Shown piece after piece: positions 24,095 through 34,910 of a DNA stretch of 64,000 nt; the first letter of the stretch is position 1, and each line of letters starts with the position of its first letter. The position numbers and the translations under genes are program-made. The stretch is from Semisulcospira habei (Eukaryota > Mollusca > Gastropoda > Semisulcospiridae). The notes below the pieces were generated by a model. The model made no database searches. It worked only from the letters and a program-made list of their open reading frames with translations, and had not been told where the DNA came from. Where the stretch lies: contig BTPG01000004.1 of assembly GCA_036245525.1 (NCBI GenBank), positions 211,713,507-211,777,506 of the forward strand. Reading direction: 5' to 3'.

Positions 24095-24419
24095 AAATGA
24101 TCCAGGCGTACATCAGATAAAAGCAAGCTTTACACACTGAAATAATAACACTCTTATAATAAATCATTAGGTTGACAATGGTTTTCTTATCTTATTATTG
24201 TCTATCGTCACAACTGGTTGTACATTGCTGAACGTCCCAACTTTTTCAGGACGTGCCAGCACTGCTTGTGAAAAAAAAATGAACAGAATATTGAATGTAT
24301 GTTGCCAGCTGGTCTAATATGCTAAATAAACCTAAGACCATTTAGCAACACACATCCAAAATCAAGAGAGATACAATTTTTTTTAATTCAGACCCAAAAG
24401 GTAATCATGTAAAAAATGC

Positions 24420-24672
24420 AAAGAAGTACCCAATGGAGAAATAAACACGCTTAGAAAAGACGGTTACAACACAATTTATTAATATTTTGGGTAAATCCGC
24501 TTTGTCAAAGCAGACAAACAAATGGAGAGATCAGTCGCTACTTATCTTCATTCGCAGAAGGAATGTGGCACATTCCTTCTGCGAATGAAGATAAGTAGCG
24601 ACTGATCTCTCTGTTTGTTTGTCGGCTTTGACAAAGCGGATTTACCCAAAATATTAATAAATTGTGTTATAA
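24420..24672. mobile_element. Fold-back element in unit B
   Basis: Two facing arms as in A, with the centre gaatgtggcacattc intact; the right arm stops at the 142-bp repeat. Confidence 0.7.
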
Positions 24673-25080
24673 CCATTCTTCCGTTTGCAGAGTTTGAAAT
24701 GTTATGCAGTATACAAAATGATTCAGGCGGACCAGCCTTAATAGTAGCACTCTTGTAATAAATCTTTATGTTGACAATGGTTTTCTTACCCCTTATTATT
24801 GTCTTTCGACCCTAACCATTCTTCTGTTTGCAGAGTTTTAAATGTTATGCAGTATACAAAATGATTCAGGCGGACCAACCCCATAATAACACTCTTGTAA
24901 TAAATCTTTATGTTGTCAATGGTTTTCTTATCTTATTATTGTCTTTTGTCCCCAGCCGGCTGATTCGTTTTGCAAATTCAAAGGTTATACAGTATACAAA
25001 ATGATCCAGGCATCCATTAGATAAAAAAAAGCAGGCTATATATGCTGAAACCACCCCAATAATAACACTCTTGTAATAAA
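24673..25080. repeat. Short version of the 142-bp tandem array
   Basis: About two units plus a diverged third, against five in unit A. Confidence 0.75.
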
Positions 25081-25114
25081 TCTGTATGAAAACGAAAATG
25101 CCGCGAGTGGGGGG

Positions 25115-27407
25115 AATCTCAATTCATTTCTTTTGTAACTTTTGTAACTTTTTTAGTCTGTTGCGGACGAAATCCTTAATGTTTGTCCAGCGCCTATGTC
25201 TAAGTGTGGGCTGTTCTGCGATTGCCTGCTGTACCTCGGCCTTTCCAGGAAGTTTGTTCATGATGAGGTGTGTCTTGAAACGAGTTTGAACAGCTTTCTC
25301 TTCAGCTTTCCCCCATGGTTTCCTTGTAAATCTAGCTTTCTTTCGAACAGAAGCTGACGCAGTACTGTCATCATCAAAACTAACTAGATTGTCATCAGGC
25401 TCTGGACGTCTTTTCATGCTCATTGATTCCTGTGTTGTTGACTTGCTACTTGCTTCACTCACAGGTTCTGTTTCCTCTGAGACCTCTCTGCCAGTTTCTG
25501 ATGTGTTTTCATTGTCAAAGTCAATCTCTTCATCAACGCCCAGCTCAGCTCTAATGCAACTCTCAAAATCTGTCATCCCATTGTTAACTGACAGAAGAAT
25601 CTTTGCCACTTTTGCCTTTTGAAGGACGTCTTGAGGTTGGCGGTAGATATGGCGATGCATCTTCTAGCGCATGCGCCTTCAGAACATCATGGCCTCTGTA
25701 AGGCCTCTGACCAGAAGGTGTGGCAAAGATGTACTGGGAACCAGCGAAAGCTGGCACTGATTGCCTCATTTGAAGGATTCTGTCCACAGTTGTCATCATC
25801 TTCTTCGTCAGCAAAACAGGAACACTCCTATTAAACTTGCCTCTGATTTCCACTCGCTGAAAATGATTCACCATTTTCTTCTCAACCTCTGTGAGACCTT
25901 TCAAAATATCTTGATTGGTGATCAATCCAATTTTAGCATTCTGGAAGTCTGACACCTTCATTCTCTGAACTTCTCCCCCTCGTTTTCGGTTGAAAAGTGA
26001 TACAGCGCAAAGAGTTGCTTTAACCAATGTCGGATAATCTTCTGAAACCATCTTTGTCTCAAGAAGCTGTTGGACCTTCCTCACATCTTCACATGATGGG
26101 ATCAGCTTGGGTTTGTTCATGGTCATTTTCCCGACCGACTGGGCTGCTGTAGCGGACACACAATCATACCAGTCCCCGTTGAAGACAAACTGCTGCGCCT
26201 CAGAGAGCTCCTGTCGCCACCTGTCATCTGAACCCTGCCCAAGCTGTTTGGATGCTTGTGACTGTTTGATCTGTGAACATTTTTTCAAAGCATGGCCTAT
26301 GCGCACTGCGAGATTGCCTTTTTTGAACTGATGTGTGTCCTCATCAAAATCTGCTAGCTCTTTTACAGCCAGTACAACATGATCAAAGCTAGCTGAATTG
26401 ATCACAGCATTAAACTTGTGATTTTCATTTCTGACCTCACTCTGATAATCTTTAATAGTCTCCCTAACTCCCGCATCCTGGAGCTGATTTGTCCAGCCGT
26501 GTGTTCTTCAATGTCCCTGCGGTCAAATAATCTCTTTCCATACTCAAGAAGCAAGGGGTCAGTTCTGATGAGACGGCTTATCTCATCATCTCTCTGCCTG
26601 GCTAATACCTTATGATAGAAGGAAAATTCAACGTCTAAGGGTATTGGAAGCATTAGCCGACCACGGCGTGCCGCCTCACCTCTCTTAGCAATCTGAAACC
26701 CTCCTGGTTTCTGACAGCAACGTTTTGAGTGTACAGAGATCAGCTTTTTTTTTATAGAGCCCTTTGCAATGGCTACAGGCTAGAAGGTCGTCTACCTTAC
26801 TAGTTTTGGTGCGATACTTAGGAATCAAACATCCGGATTTGTTTTCAAGAACAGCAACGTTATGCATGTAATCACCCTCGTCTTGTAGTCTGATCCATGC
26901 TTGACGTCTCTGCTTTGTCCCTTTTTTCATCAACAAAATTTTAGCAATGTCTGCCTCATCTGCATCTTGTAAGTGCGTGCTCATTTTCAAGACAAGTTTG
27001 CTACACAATTTGCATGCATGTTTCTTGTCCCATTTGTACTTTCCTTTCCCTCTCTGTGACACGTGCACACCTGTTTCTTCTGCAAGTGCTCTTTCCCCAC
27101 CCCCAACATCCTGTTCCTTCTGCCTATCCACATTCTCATTGCCACCCCCTAATTCACCCCCTAAAGCACACTGCACCTTGCTGGTACTAGCTTCAATGAC
27201 ACATGCCCACCCTGAACCTGCCACGTTGATGAAATCTAACATAGTCAATACAATACTGTATGTGTCAGAGATCCCAGCGATTGATGCCAACACACCTTCT
27301 GAATCCGGTGAGCTTGAGCCAGGAACAAACTCCTCGTCATCACTGTTCTTGTAATGCGATGCGCTTGCACTCTCAGTCTCAGGTCCATCCCAGGCTCCAT
27401 TTGCCAA
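25115..27407 (-). pseudogene. Tyrosine recombinase, main exon of unit B (broken)
   Basis: Collinear with the unit-A gene and better preserved over its middle: the stretch from FDHVVLAVKELADFDE through FNRKRGGEV to GKFNRSVPVLL is one frame. It then has a deletion of about 130 bp near 25660 (between KAHALE and HRHIYRQP). This removes FTHLRKQVAT and LGHDIRI, that is box II and the LGH motif, and shifts the frame. It shares with A the stop and frame change after RRVSD near 26685. The C-terminal basic tail (RFKTHLIMNKLPGKAEVQQ) is longer than in A. It cannot be catalytically active as it stands. Confidence 0.8.
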
Positions 27408-27740
27408 CTGGAGAAAGAAAGAACGAAAAAAAGAAAAGCTGCATTAGGACAGAAACAGCCCAATTTTGGTTTAAGGGGCCTTGCACAAGAATAAAAAGAG
27501 TAATCCCGTGTATGACCGATTTACATATATGTGACCTCGGTGACGAGGGCTGGCTTCTGCAGCAGCAAAATGCACGTTTTCTGAAAATGTAAGCAGTTTT
27601 CACACATCTGTCAACCCCGCGTGACCCTTTGAGAGAGGTCACTCAAATTGGTATGTTTAAAAAGGTCTTGCCACAAAGTATCCTTGGGCCAAGCTTGAAG
27701 AATGTGGCTTGAATAGTGTCCGAGAAAATGCCACCGTTAA

Positions 27741-27946
27741 CTCATTCTACCCCAGACACACCACAGCAGGATAAGGATCCACCACGATAGTTCAAGGGTG
27801 ATGCCAGAATAGCTTGGCGCCTACAGGCGCCAAGCTATTCTGGCATCACCCTTGAACTATCATGGTCGATCTGTGTCCTGCACTGAAATGCAGTCTTGAG
27901 AGGACAGGGGCAAAATTTAAGTATTTTGGTGTTGGGGTAGAATGAG
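27741..27946. mobile_element. MITE M3 in unit B
   Basis: Between TTAA at 27737-27740 and 27947-27950; same length and ends as in A. Confidence 0.85.
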
Positions 27947-28054
27947 TTAAAGTTTACCATGGACTACGGACGGACGACCGGTGGCCCAGAACATAAACTC
28001 ACTTTTGCTTTGCACGCGAGCCAATAAAATGAAGATGATCATAGAATCACTTAC

Positions 28055-28228
28055 CAGTTTGTAATTGGGGGCATTCCACTGCCGTCTATGCATCCTCCTA
28101 CCAGACGCAGAGGTTGGGCTATGATGCTGCAGCTGACTAATTTTGCCATGGGCCTTGGTCATGTGCCAGGAAGGGGCGTGCTTGTCCACTTCCATAGATC
28201 CCAATGGGTTTGGACATCCTGCTGTCAT
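28055..28228 (-). pseudogene. Recombinase first exon, unit B (donor intact)
   Basis: Starts ATG (MTAGCPNPLGSMEVD) and ends NAPNYKL with donor AACTG/GTAAGTG. Fifty-eight codons, four fewer than A because of a small deletion around the HHSPTSASGRR part. It joins in phase 0 to the main exon at 27407. Confidence 0.6.
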
Positions 28229-29212
28229 CCGGTGCTGGGTGTGTGCAGAAAGTGCTGAGTGTGACCAAAACGGTGTTGCTGCAAACATGTCAAATGCAAC
28301 CATGTAAACCATTGACATTTTGAATCAGATATATACATAATTACTGCAGTACCCCCAGCCCCCTACGAACAATAACTGGTAATACAGTAAAAGGCGACAC
28401 TTCAGTTGCACAATCTGAAAAACCTGTTCATGGAAGTCTGTTTTTCGAATCGCGAGGCAGTTTTGCATACGAGGATTGAAATCTGGCGCCATTTTTTAAA
28501 AAGTCATAGTGCATGCATGTGTCAAGTTACTTTTCGATCACAATCACACATGTCAGAAAAAAGCTACAAAATCGCGTGACAGATTGACCTTGTAATGGTG
28601 TTATTGAACGAATTCCTTTCATTGAAGAAGAAAGCTTTTGTTAAAATCGTGGGGTTCTATTATCCTTTACTACAAGATTCAGCAGAAGACGCCGACCGAC
28701 CCGCGGCGGTAGCAGACGCCTCAGTTTTCTAGGCCAAACGGGTCAGTATTGGCTGACTGTGCAATTGTGGATTGGGAGCATCTCTCAGTTAAATAACTGC
28801 ACTGAACAAGTACATTTGGGCATGCTCTGAACTAAGAAATATTGCATAAAACTGTACCTCTGCAAACGGAAAAAATGGCCGGCGGGGACGAAAGACGCTA
28901 GAAGGGGAAAGGGAAACAACTCAGTTCATCAGTGTCACTGCGCATCTGACCAATCAGCGATCATCAAGTTGATCTCTAGACACTCGCGTCCGTGTGAACA
29001 CACAGGCCCAGTGCGTCGCAGAAACACAACATGAAGTAAAGCTCGGAAAATGGGGACATCCTATTTTGATATTTTTTTCTGACTTTTGAATGAAAGATAA
29101 TGCAGAAACAACCCTCAGAAAAAATGTGTGCCTGACTTGGTCACCCAGAATTTTACACACACCCATTTTCCATAAGGATGGTAAAGAAAGTCACCCATTT
29201 TAGGGGTTTTGT

Positions 29213-29213
<1 letters not shown>

Positions 29214-29282
<69 letters not shown>

Positions 29283-29283
29283 G
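29214..29283. repeat. (CA)n array, right flank of unit B
   Basis: About 68 bases of CA with one interruption, then gcgcgcgc. Confidence 0.95.
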
Positions 29284-29784
29284 CACGCGCGCGCGCCCAG
29301 TTTCGCCATAAATGGCCAAACACGTTTTCCGCCAAGGCTTTACAGAAAGAGAATAATTGAATTGTTTATACAGTTTTTCGCGAAGTTTCGAATCTTTCAC
29401 AGTGAAACGACAACAACATAGGCTCAGGACTTGACTTTTAAGATTTTAAGAAATCTTAAAAATCGATCATGATCAGAAGAGTGAACTTTACTATTATCAC
29501 TTTGGCATGGCAAAGATAGATGAAAACTTGAGGCTGGATGAGATGGTCACAAGTTAAAAATGCATAAAATGCAGTCATATTAACCAACAAAACATAAGGC
29601 TTTAGAATGACAATGACAAGCTGAGAACATAATTTATAACAACATATAGTATGCTCTTTCAATTTCATTCATTCATTCATTCATTCATTCATTCAAGCAA
29701 ACACGTAACCAATCGCAAAACCATCCAATCAATCAATCAAGCGATCGATCGATCGATCGATCAAGCTACCGCGCAGTAACAAAC
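29284..29784. other. Intron with (ATTC)n and (GATC)n short repeats
   Basis: Simple repeats at 29666-29694 and 29743-29763. Otherwise nothing recognised. Confidence 0.5.
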
Positions 29785-29859
29785 CTTGTTGGCATCAATT
29801 TGCTCGCCGATGCTTTCACGCGGCAAGTTTGGCAATGCAATCACTTTAGTTGTCTTACA
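29785..29859 (-). pseudogene. Partial duplicate of the host exon at 32120-32365
   Basis: The last 25 codons of the exon (KTTKVIALPNLPRES, then EQIDANK) recur here with the same donor AAG/GTTTGTTACTG and similar downstream intron. One codon differs (Ala to Gly). The copy ends at gtcttaca and has no acceptor, so it should not be spliced in as an exon. Confidence 0.85.
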
Positions 29860-32017
29860 GTGGGGTAATAAAAAAAACAGGTCCCACCCAGGTATGCATT
29901 CTGTCGTCTTGGTCCCGACGCCTAATAACATCCGAGCATGAAGTCAGAAATATGTGAAGCACTCGGGGGCGTTTCGATCGGTATTCGTAGTTAGTAACTA
30001 CAGGCTCCGATTTACTCATCAGGGAACACGCCTACTCTGAATTCTCAGTCGGCATTCCTTGGTGTATTTCTCTCTGTCGCATTTTATTACTTACATCTGG
30101 ACGATTGTTGTCAGTGTGGTCCATGCATATAAATCCTGACGCGGCATAATTGATGTAAAGTATGATCGCTTTCAAATCCTTGCAAGATCCAGTTAGTTCA
30201 ATTATGAACTTATGTCGGGATGCGATTGTATCACTGAACGCGTCTTCTTTTCACGACGCTTGTGCTTGTCAAGTCACCGGTCATTTTCTGCTCAGCGGAG
30301 CTTAGCCGCGATAAGACGCCAGAAAGCGTTCGTTTATTAATTCGTCCATTTTGACGGATAAATCTCAGATTTAATGTTGTTGTTGTTTCTGTATTCGTGT
30401 TTGTAGATGTTGCTGGCTGAGATAGTATATTGCTGTTTGTGCGGCTGTGTTGCTGCACTTGCAACAGACTGATATTTGTATCGCCCTCTGTATAGATGAA
30501 TACGGGCCGCAGTGTTGCCGTGGTGCATATGTAACAGTTGATGCTTTAAAAGCAGCTTAGTGTTGTAGTTGCTGCTACTGTTTTGGTGTGGCTGTCGTTT
30601 TGTTGATCGCTGTTGTTGCCGTTGGCTTAAGTGTCAACTTATTAATATGGATGTTGTTTTCTCACGGTGGGCCGCCTGCGTATACCGATTTAGTGGTAGA
30701 TGACGGGTTTTGTCGGTGTAGATGGGCCTTCATTTATTCGAGTGCTTCACACAATAGTTGGCCTCGCTTGCTGCGAGTGTTTTAATCCTCCTTTCAATTT
30801 TGCGCGCTTTCAACCCAGTTCTTTGTAATCAGTGTTGCGGATTGAAATTGGTGCGTTGTCTTGTGGCTGATGTGAAATAGGCAGTGTCCGTTTCCAACTC
30901 CCGTTCCTTTATTCTTAGAGTGTGTTGTACACATGATTTGCCTTCCTCGTTGACGGAATGAGTTCCATCCACCCTTTATCAGGTGTGGGGAATTAGTCGC
31001 AACCACCCTGTTTCAGGCGGTGTGGCCAATCCTAACGGTGACCGCGTGGGACCCTTAACGGTAGCGTCATCCTGATTGCATCATTTCTCTGGCTTGGTGG
31101 AAATGAGCGATGCCGGACCACTGTAATAAGCTTAATCCCCTCGTGTCAGTGTTTGTCGATTCAATCTTGATCGTCAGTAGCGGTGGCGTCATCCTGATTG
31201 CATGATTACTTTGGCGTGGTGGAAATGAGTGATGCCGGACCACTGTAATAAGCTAAGTTCCCTCGTGTGTTTGTCGATTCAATCTTGATCTAGAGCAACG
31301 AGAACGTGATTCTTTTTCCAGTTTGCACATTCGTGAAAGGAGAATAAGCGGGCATATCAATATGACGTTCTGGCAGAGATCCTCGCCGTGTGCCATGCAA
31401 ATTTCCATGACCTTCGCTGTGGTGACATCCCTCCAAGTTGCTAAAGTGTCTTTTACGGTGTCCTTGGACGGCATCACTCCCGAGTTGTCTTTTAGTAGAG
31501 CGTCGAGGGCGCTCGGCTGAGAGGCGATGGTCGCTCCGCTGGTTCCGTTGTTTGCCATGGTGTATTCCGGTGTGGTAGATGACGGGGGCTTTGATTTTCG
31601 CAGTCCTCTGGATCTCATTATTGAGTAGCGAAACTTCTCGGGGGTCCGGGTCATATAGGTCTCGAAATATCCCGCGGGGATTAGTTCCCCCTAGTTAATG
31701 TTAGTTCAGGTCTGATTGGCTGGCGTCATGGTCCGTTGAAGTGGACGGGGGTGGGGCAATCCTATGGCGCACCGCCTATGTGCTTGAAGAGATGTTTAGA
31801 GGCAGGTGGATTTCCAACTTCACGTGATAAATGGGTTCATCGCTTAGTCGTTACATCGTCGTCTGGGGAACAGGCGTAAGTGAAACCAAAACGACTGTTT
31901 TTGCACATTGCTGAGGATAGCATAATGCCCTCAAAAAAGGCGGGTGGCTATTCACGGGTCCATGTCCATTTTGTGCTACGCACCATCAGTTCAGTGGGGT
32001 AATTAAAGGCAGGTCCC
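29860..32017. other. 2.2-kb block of unknown origin between exon duplicates
   Basis: Both ends carry the direct repeat cagtggggtaat with an aggtccca-gcattc follow-on (29857 and 31994). Inside, a tandem duplication of about 123 bp (31063-31300; gtcatcctgattgcat, gatgccggaccactgtaata) is present. No transposase or RT motif was found. Confidence 0.45.
31253..31654 (-). CDS. Unrecognised 133-codon frame
   Basis: An ATG frame with ordinary composition (MANNGTSGATIASQPSALD, then KDTLATWRDVTTAKVMEICM) lies inside the unassigned 2.2-kb block. The N-terminal half is rich in Ser/Pro/Thr and the middle could be helical. Its end reads into the 123-bp tandem repeat. There is no homologous copy in the window and no splice signal that would tie it to the host gene. 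It may be a gag-like or passenger protein, or chance. Confidence 0.2.
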   Translation of the reverse strand: MTRTPEKFRYSIMRSRGLRKSKPPSSTTPEYTMANNGTSGATIASQPSALDALLKDNSGVMPSKDTVKDTLATWRDVTTAKVMEICMAHGEDLCQNVILICPLILLSRMCKLEKESRSRCSRSRLNRQTHEGT

Positions 32018-32061
32018 ATATAGCATTCAAGCAATCACTTAACCAACAAAACCATCCAACT

Positions 32062-32062
<1 letters not shown>

Positions 32063-32100
<38 letters not shown>
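32063..32100. repeat. (AATC)n microsatellite
   Basis: About nine AATC units, next to the donor of the exon at 32120. Confidence 0.9.
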
Positions 32101-32119
32101 TAACCGCGCAGTAACAAAC

Positions 32120-32365
32120 CTTGTTCGCATCAATTTGCTCGGCGATGCTTTCACGCGGCAAGTTTGGCAATGCAATCACTTTAGTTGTCTTACACACAAC
32201 ATTTGCCCGTGTCGTCCTGCAGTCGAAAAATTGTTTTCTCATAATGATCTCAAAGACTGTCACGTCTTTGTGCAGTTGTCTTTTTGCTGCATCAATGACG
32301 TCATCAAGCTCACTTTCGTTGCTTTTAGGTGGGACCGATTTCTTCGATTTATCTGTTGCTTTTAT
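32120..32365 (-). CDS. Host gene exon: second half of the NERD-like domain
   Basis: Eighty-two codons between acceptor tctgtttcag and donor AACAAG/GTTTGT, phase 0 on both sides. It starts IKATDKSKKS, so joining to the previous exon (ending GVLFAQ) creates Q-I-K, the (D/E/Q)-x-K part of a PD-(D/E)XK-type motif. The following helix DDVIDAAKRQLHKD fits the helix with QL/KD after the motif in nuclease-related (NERD) domains. RTTRANVVCKTTKVIALPNLP follows. Functional assignment is by analogy; coding status is firm. Confidence 0.8.
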
Positions 32366-32477
32366 CTGAAACAGACTTGCAGAAATGTACCTTTTTTGTG
32401 CATGCAGCTACCGGTACTGATATCAGTGCCGGTAGCTAGGCCAACTTGCACAAGGACGTTACTAATGACAGAATAGA

Positions 32478-32599
32478 TACCCAGTGCGCAAAGGCCGTCG
32501 GGCCGACGTCGGCAGCCGTTGGCCCGCGCACAGCCGTGCCGTGCGCGGGCCAATGGCGGCCGCAGTCGGCCCGGGCGATGGCCTTTTGCGCATTGGGTA
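32478..32599. repeat. GC-rich palindrome flanked by TA
   Basis: Arms of about 50 bp (acccagtgcgcaaaggcc and its partner ggccttttgcgcattgggt, then tggcccgcgcac) form a hairpin far richer in GC than its surroundings. TA on both sides suggests a Tc1/mariner-type MITE. Confidence 0.7.
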
Positions 32600-33314
32600 A
32601 AGAATTTTTTTAAAGTCTTATAACAGACTAAAATTATAACAAGAACCTCAAGCAGAATGCAAATACGCTTTCTGTGAGTGTGGTTAAAACAAGAAATCAT
32701 GTATAGTACAATCGGGGCGGACCAAAGGGGAGGGGTGGTGTGCTAGTACAGGGCTGTGAGAGTGGTTTAAATACTATCAAAGACAGTATATTCTATCATC
32801 TTTGATAATATTTACTTGACTGGAGTTAACATCCCCACGACCAACCGGCGGAAAAGGATTTGACAAAACGCAGAATGGTGAAAGAAATTTGGAACATGCC
32901 GTAAGACTTCACACTACAGAAAGCGTGCCCTTCCCCCTCCCCCATCCCTCACCCTTAACCCCCCCCCCCCCTCCACCAACCCCCACCCCTACCACCATGC
33001 CCCTCTCCCCTGGCAAGGTTTTAATTAAAGTTTAAACTAGTGTCTGATTTTTTATTTAAAAAACAAGGTGTTTCATTTTAACGTATTTACCGTACTTATT
33101 GATCTTTGTGACCTTGGTGTTAGTGGAGGTCGTTGTTATGGACATGAACTGAAAGATCTTATTGAGCAGTATCATTGTGCGTAAATATGAAGTCTGTGGC
33201 TCTAATGGCACAGAAAATAACTAGTCGATTCATTGCAGTGACTCAAGTGTCGAACGGCACGATAAAGAAACAAGATCAAATAAAAACAGCATGACGTAAT
33301 TAACTAAAGAATAC
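32600..33314. other. Intron, nothing recognised
   Basis: Includes a poly-C tract near 32958-32971. Confidence 0.5.
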
Positions 33315-33413
33315 CTGTGCAAACAAGACACCTTTGTTGGGGTGTATTACCATCAGATCTGTGTCTCCTCGCTCTATCCCTTTGAGGATTTCGCAGTCAA
33401 CTCGGTCAAAAAT
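33315..33413 (-). CDS. Host gene exon: first half of the NERD-like domain
   Basis: Thirty-three codons, phase 0, between acceptor tttctctgcag and donor GCACAG/GTATTC. The peptide IFDRVDCEILKG is followed by GDTDLMVIHPNKGVLFAQ. An acidic residue in a GD-x-D strand followed by HPNKG-V and Q-x-K matches the layout of NERD/PD-(D/E)XK nuclease folds. Gln in place of Glu is tolerated in some members. It would act on nucleic acid if active; that is inference. Confidence 0.8.
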
Positions 33414-34209
33414 CTGCAGAGAAAAACATCACGTCAAATGAAGTGTATTTGTCACGTTATTTTCAACCCGTGCCTGTCATTACTCTGTTCATTTATTTGT
33501 TTAGATCTGTTTCATGTGTCTGTCCACCGTACAACATACACACGATATTGAGCATCTCAAAGCATTGTTTCCAGATATACTAATAACAATAATAATTTAC
33601 CTTTAAAGTCACCTATGAACAACTGCGCGCATAAATTGTAAGAATATGCTGGTCTGTTAAGTGGACTTTTTGTTTGTAGGCCGTAAGGACCAAAATCACA
33701 GATCATGACACACGTTGAGAGCGTTTCCCATCGCCTGTGCTCAAAGCAATAGAGCCACTGGCGCTGTAAACAGCACTGGCGGCCGAGTGTACAAGGGTTT
33801 CAAAGCGACCTGCTCCACACAATAAAGGGCTAATATCCCGCAGTAATAGACGTTCTTAGTATGTCTTACAATAATGCTAAACAAAAGGCCTAACGTAACT
33901 ATTGAAGATTGAATGTCGTAAAATAAAATACTTTTCTGCTCTTCTTCTCCTTTGTAGTAGGAGAGTCTCACCAACTGCCACCACGGACAGTAGAAAAGTT
34001 CTTTTACGTGTGCCTACTCGCATGGCTTGTGAAAGCAAATGTGGCGAAGTCTTAGTTGGGACAACATTAAAAATCCATTGTATCGGCACATTGTAGCATC
34101 CTGAAGCAGATGAAGAATCAAGAAAATCAAGATTGCTCTGAGCACAGATCGCTCTAAGCGCTGCACTTGAGCTGTAACAGTTTATCCATCTACCGCGGTG
34201 GGTGACAAA
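33414..34209. other. Intron, nothing recognised
   Basis: No repeat copy or coding frame with splice sites. Confidence 0.5.
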
Positions 34210-34475
34210 GGACATTGGGATATAGGTCAGTCAGCAGGGGAAAAAAAAAACATGCTTGCAACGCGAACGTCCTAGGTTCCATCCCCTGTTGAGCCATCGA
34301 GTCCAAATCTTGCAGGGGCTCAAAACTACGGTGCCTGTTCGCTTGAGTGTCACAGAAGGCATGACCATCAAGTGCGCACGATAACAATTCCACTTCCACA
34401 CTTGGAAATAAGTATACCCGTTAGGGCCCGTGGAATTATAAAAAAAAAAAGGAAAACAAAAAATAGAAAAAAGAG
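34210..34475 (+). mobile_element. tRNA-type SINE, plus strand
   Basis: The head has a tRNA-like A-box region (tataggtcagtcagcagggg) and a B box (aggttccatcccc). A body and a poly-A tract from about 34440 follow. Boundaries are approximate and no target duplication was identified. Confidence 0.55.
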
Positions 34476-34607
34476 AAGGAAAATAGAAAGAAAAGAAATG
34501 TCGCTTGCACTGAAGCTAATAGCAGGGTACAGGTCTGCAAATAAAGTAGCCCTTAGTAACAGAAGATTTTCAAAGCACCAGCTTTCAGTCATTCGACGCC
34601 TTGATCA

Positions 34608-34704
34608 TATACTGACGAACAAAGGAAATGCGACATTTCTGGAATCATCGGAATGTGTTTCCGATGATTCCACAAATGTCGCATTTCTTTTGCTCGTCAG
34701 TATA
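34608..34704. repeat. 97-bp palindrome
   Basis: Arms of about 45 bp (tatactgacgaacaaaggaa ... ggaatcatcgga) pair with their complement around a short loop, with few mismatches. Probably a small MITE. Confidence 0.8.
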
Positions 34705-34784
34705 TTGAAACCGAGGAAATATGTACACCTGAGACCGCCATGCGTCAGGATCAAGAAACGAATGAGAACGAAAGAGATGTATAC

Positions 34785-34910
34785 CTCACTGAACATTTTT
34801 TTGATGTAGCTGCATGGTCTTCTCAGCCAGGCCAGTAAATTGTCAAAGTGTACCTGGTCACGAATAAAGAAGGGACGTTCTTTTAGCCTAGCTTGTCTCT
34901 GGCTGTAAAT
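34785..34910 (-). CDS. Host gene exon upstream of the NERD-like domain
   Basis: Forty-two codons, phase 0 at both ends, between acceptor tctcatttcag and donor AGTGAG/GTATAC. The peptide IYSQRQARLKERPFFIRDQV leads to FDNLLAWLRRPCSYIKKMFSE. Amphipathic and basic; no named motif. It joins directly to IFDRVDCEIL. Confidence 0.75.

Larger units (their letters stand above)
21715..29213. mobile_element. TIR-bounded unit B carrying a tyrosine recombinase
   Basis: Same left and right ends as unit A, and collinear with it, but 7.5 kb long. It lacks the SINE, the recombinase-gene insertion and most of the 142-bp array of A, and it has its own 251-bp MITE. It lies in the host intron upstream of the one holding A, in the same orientation. 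Confidence 0.75.
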
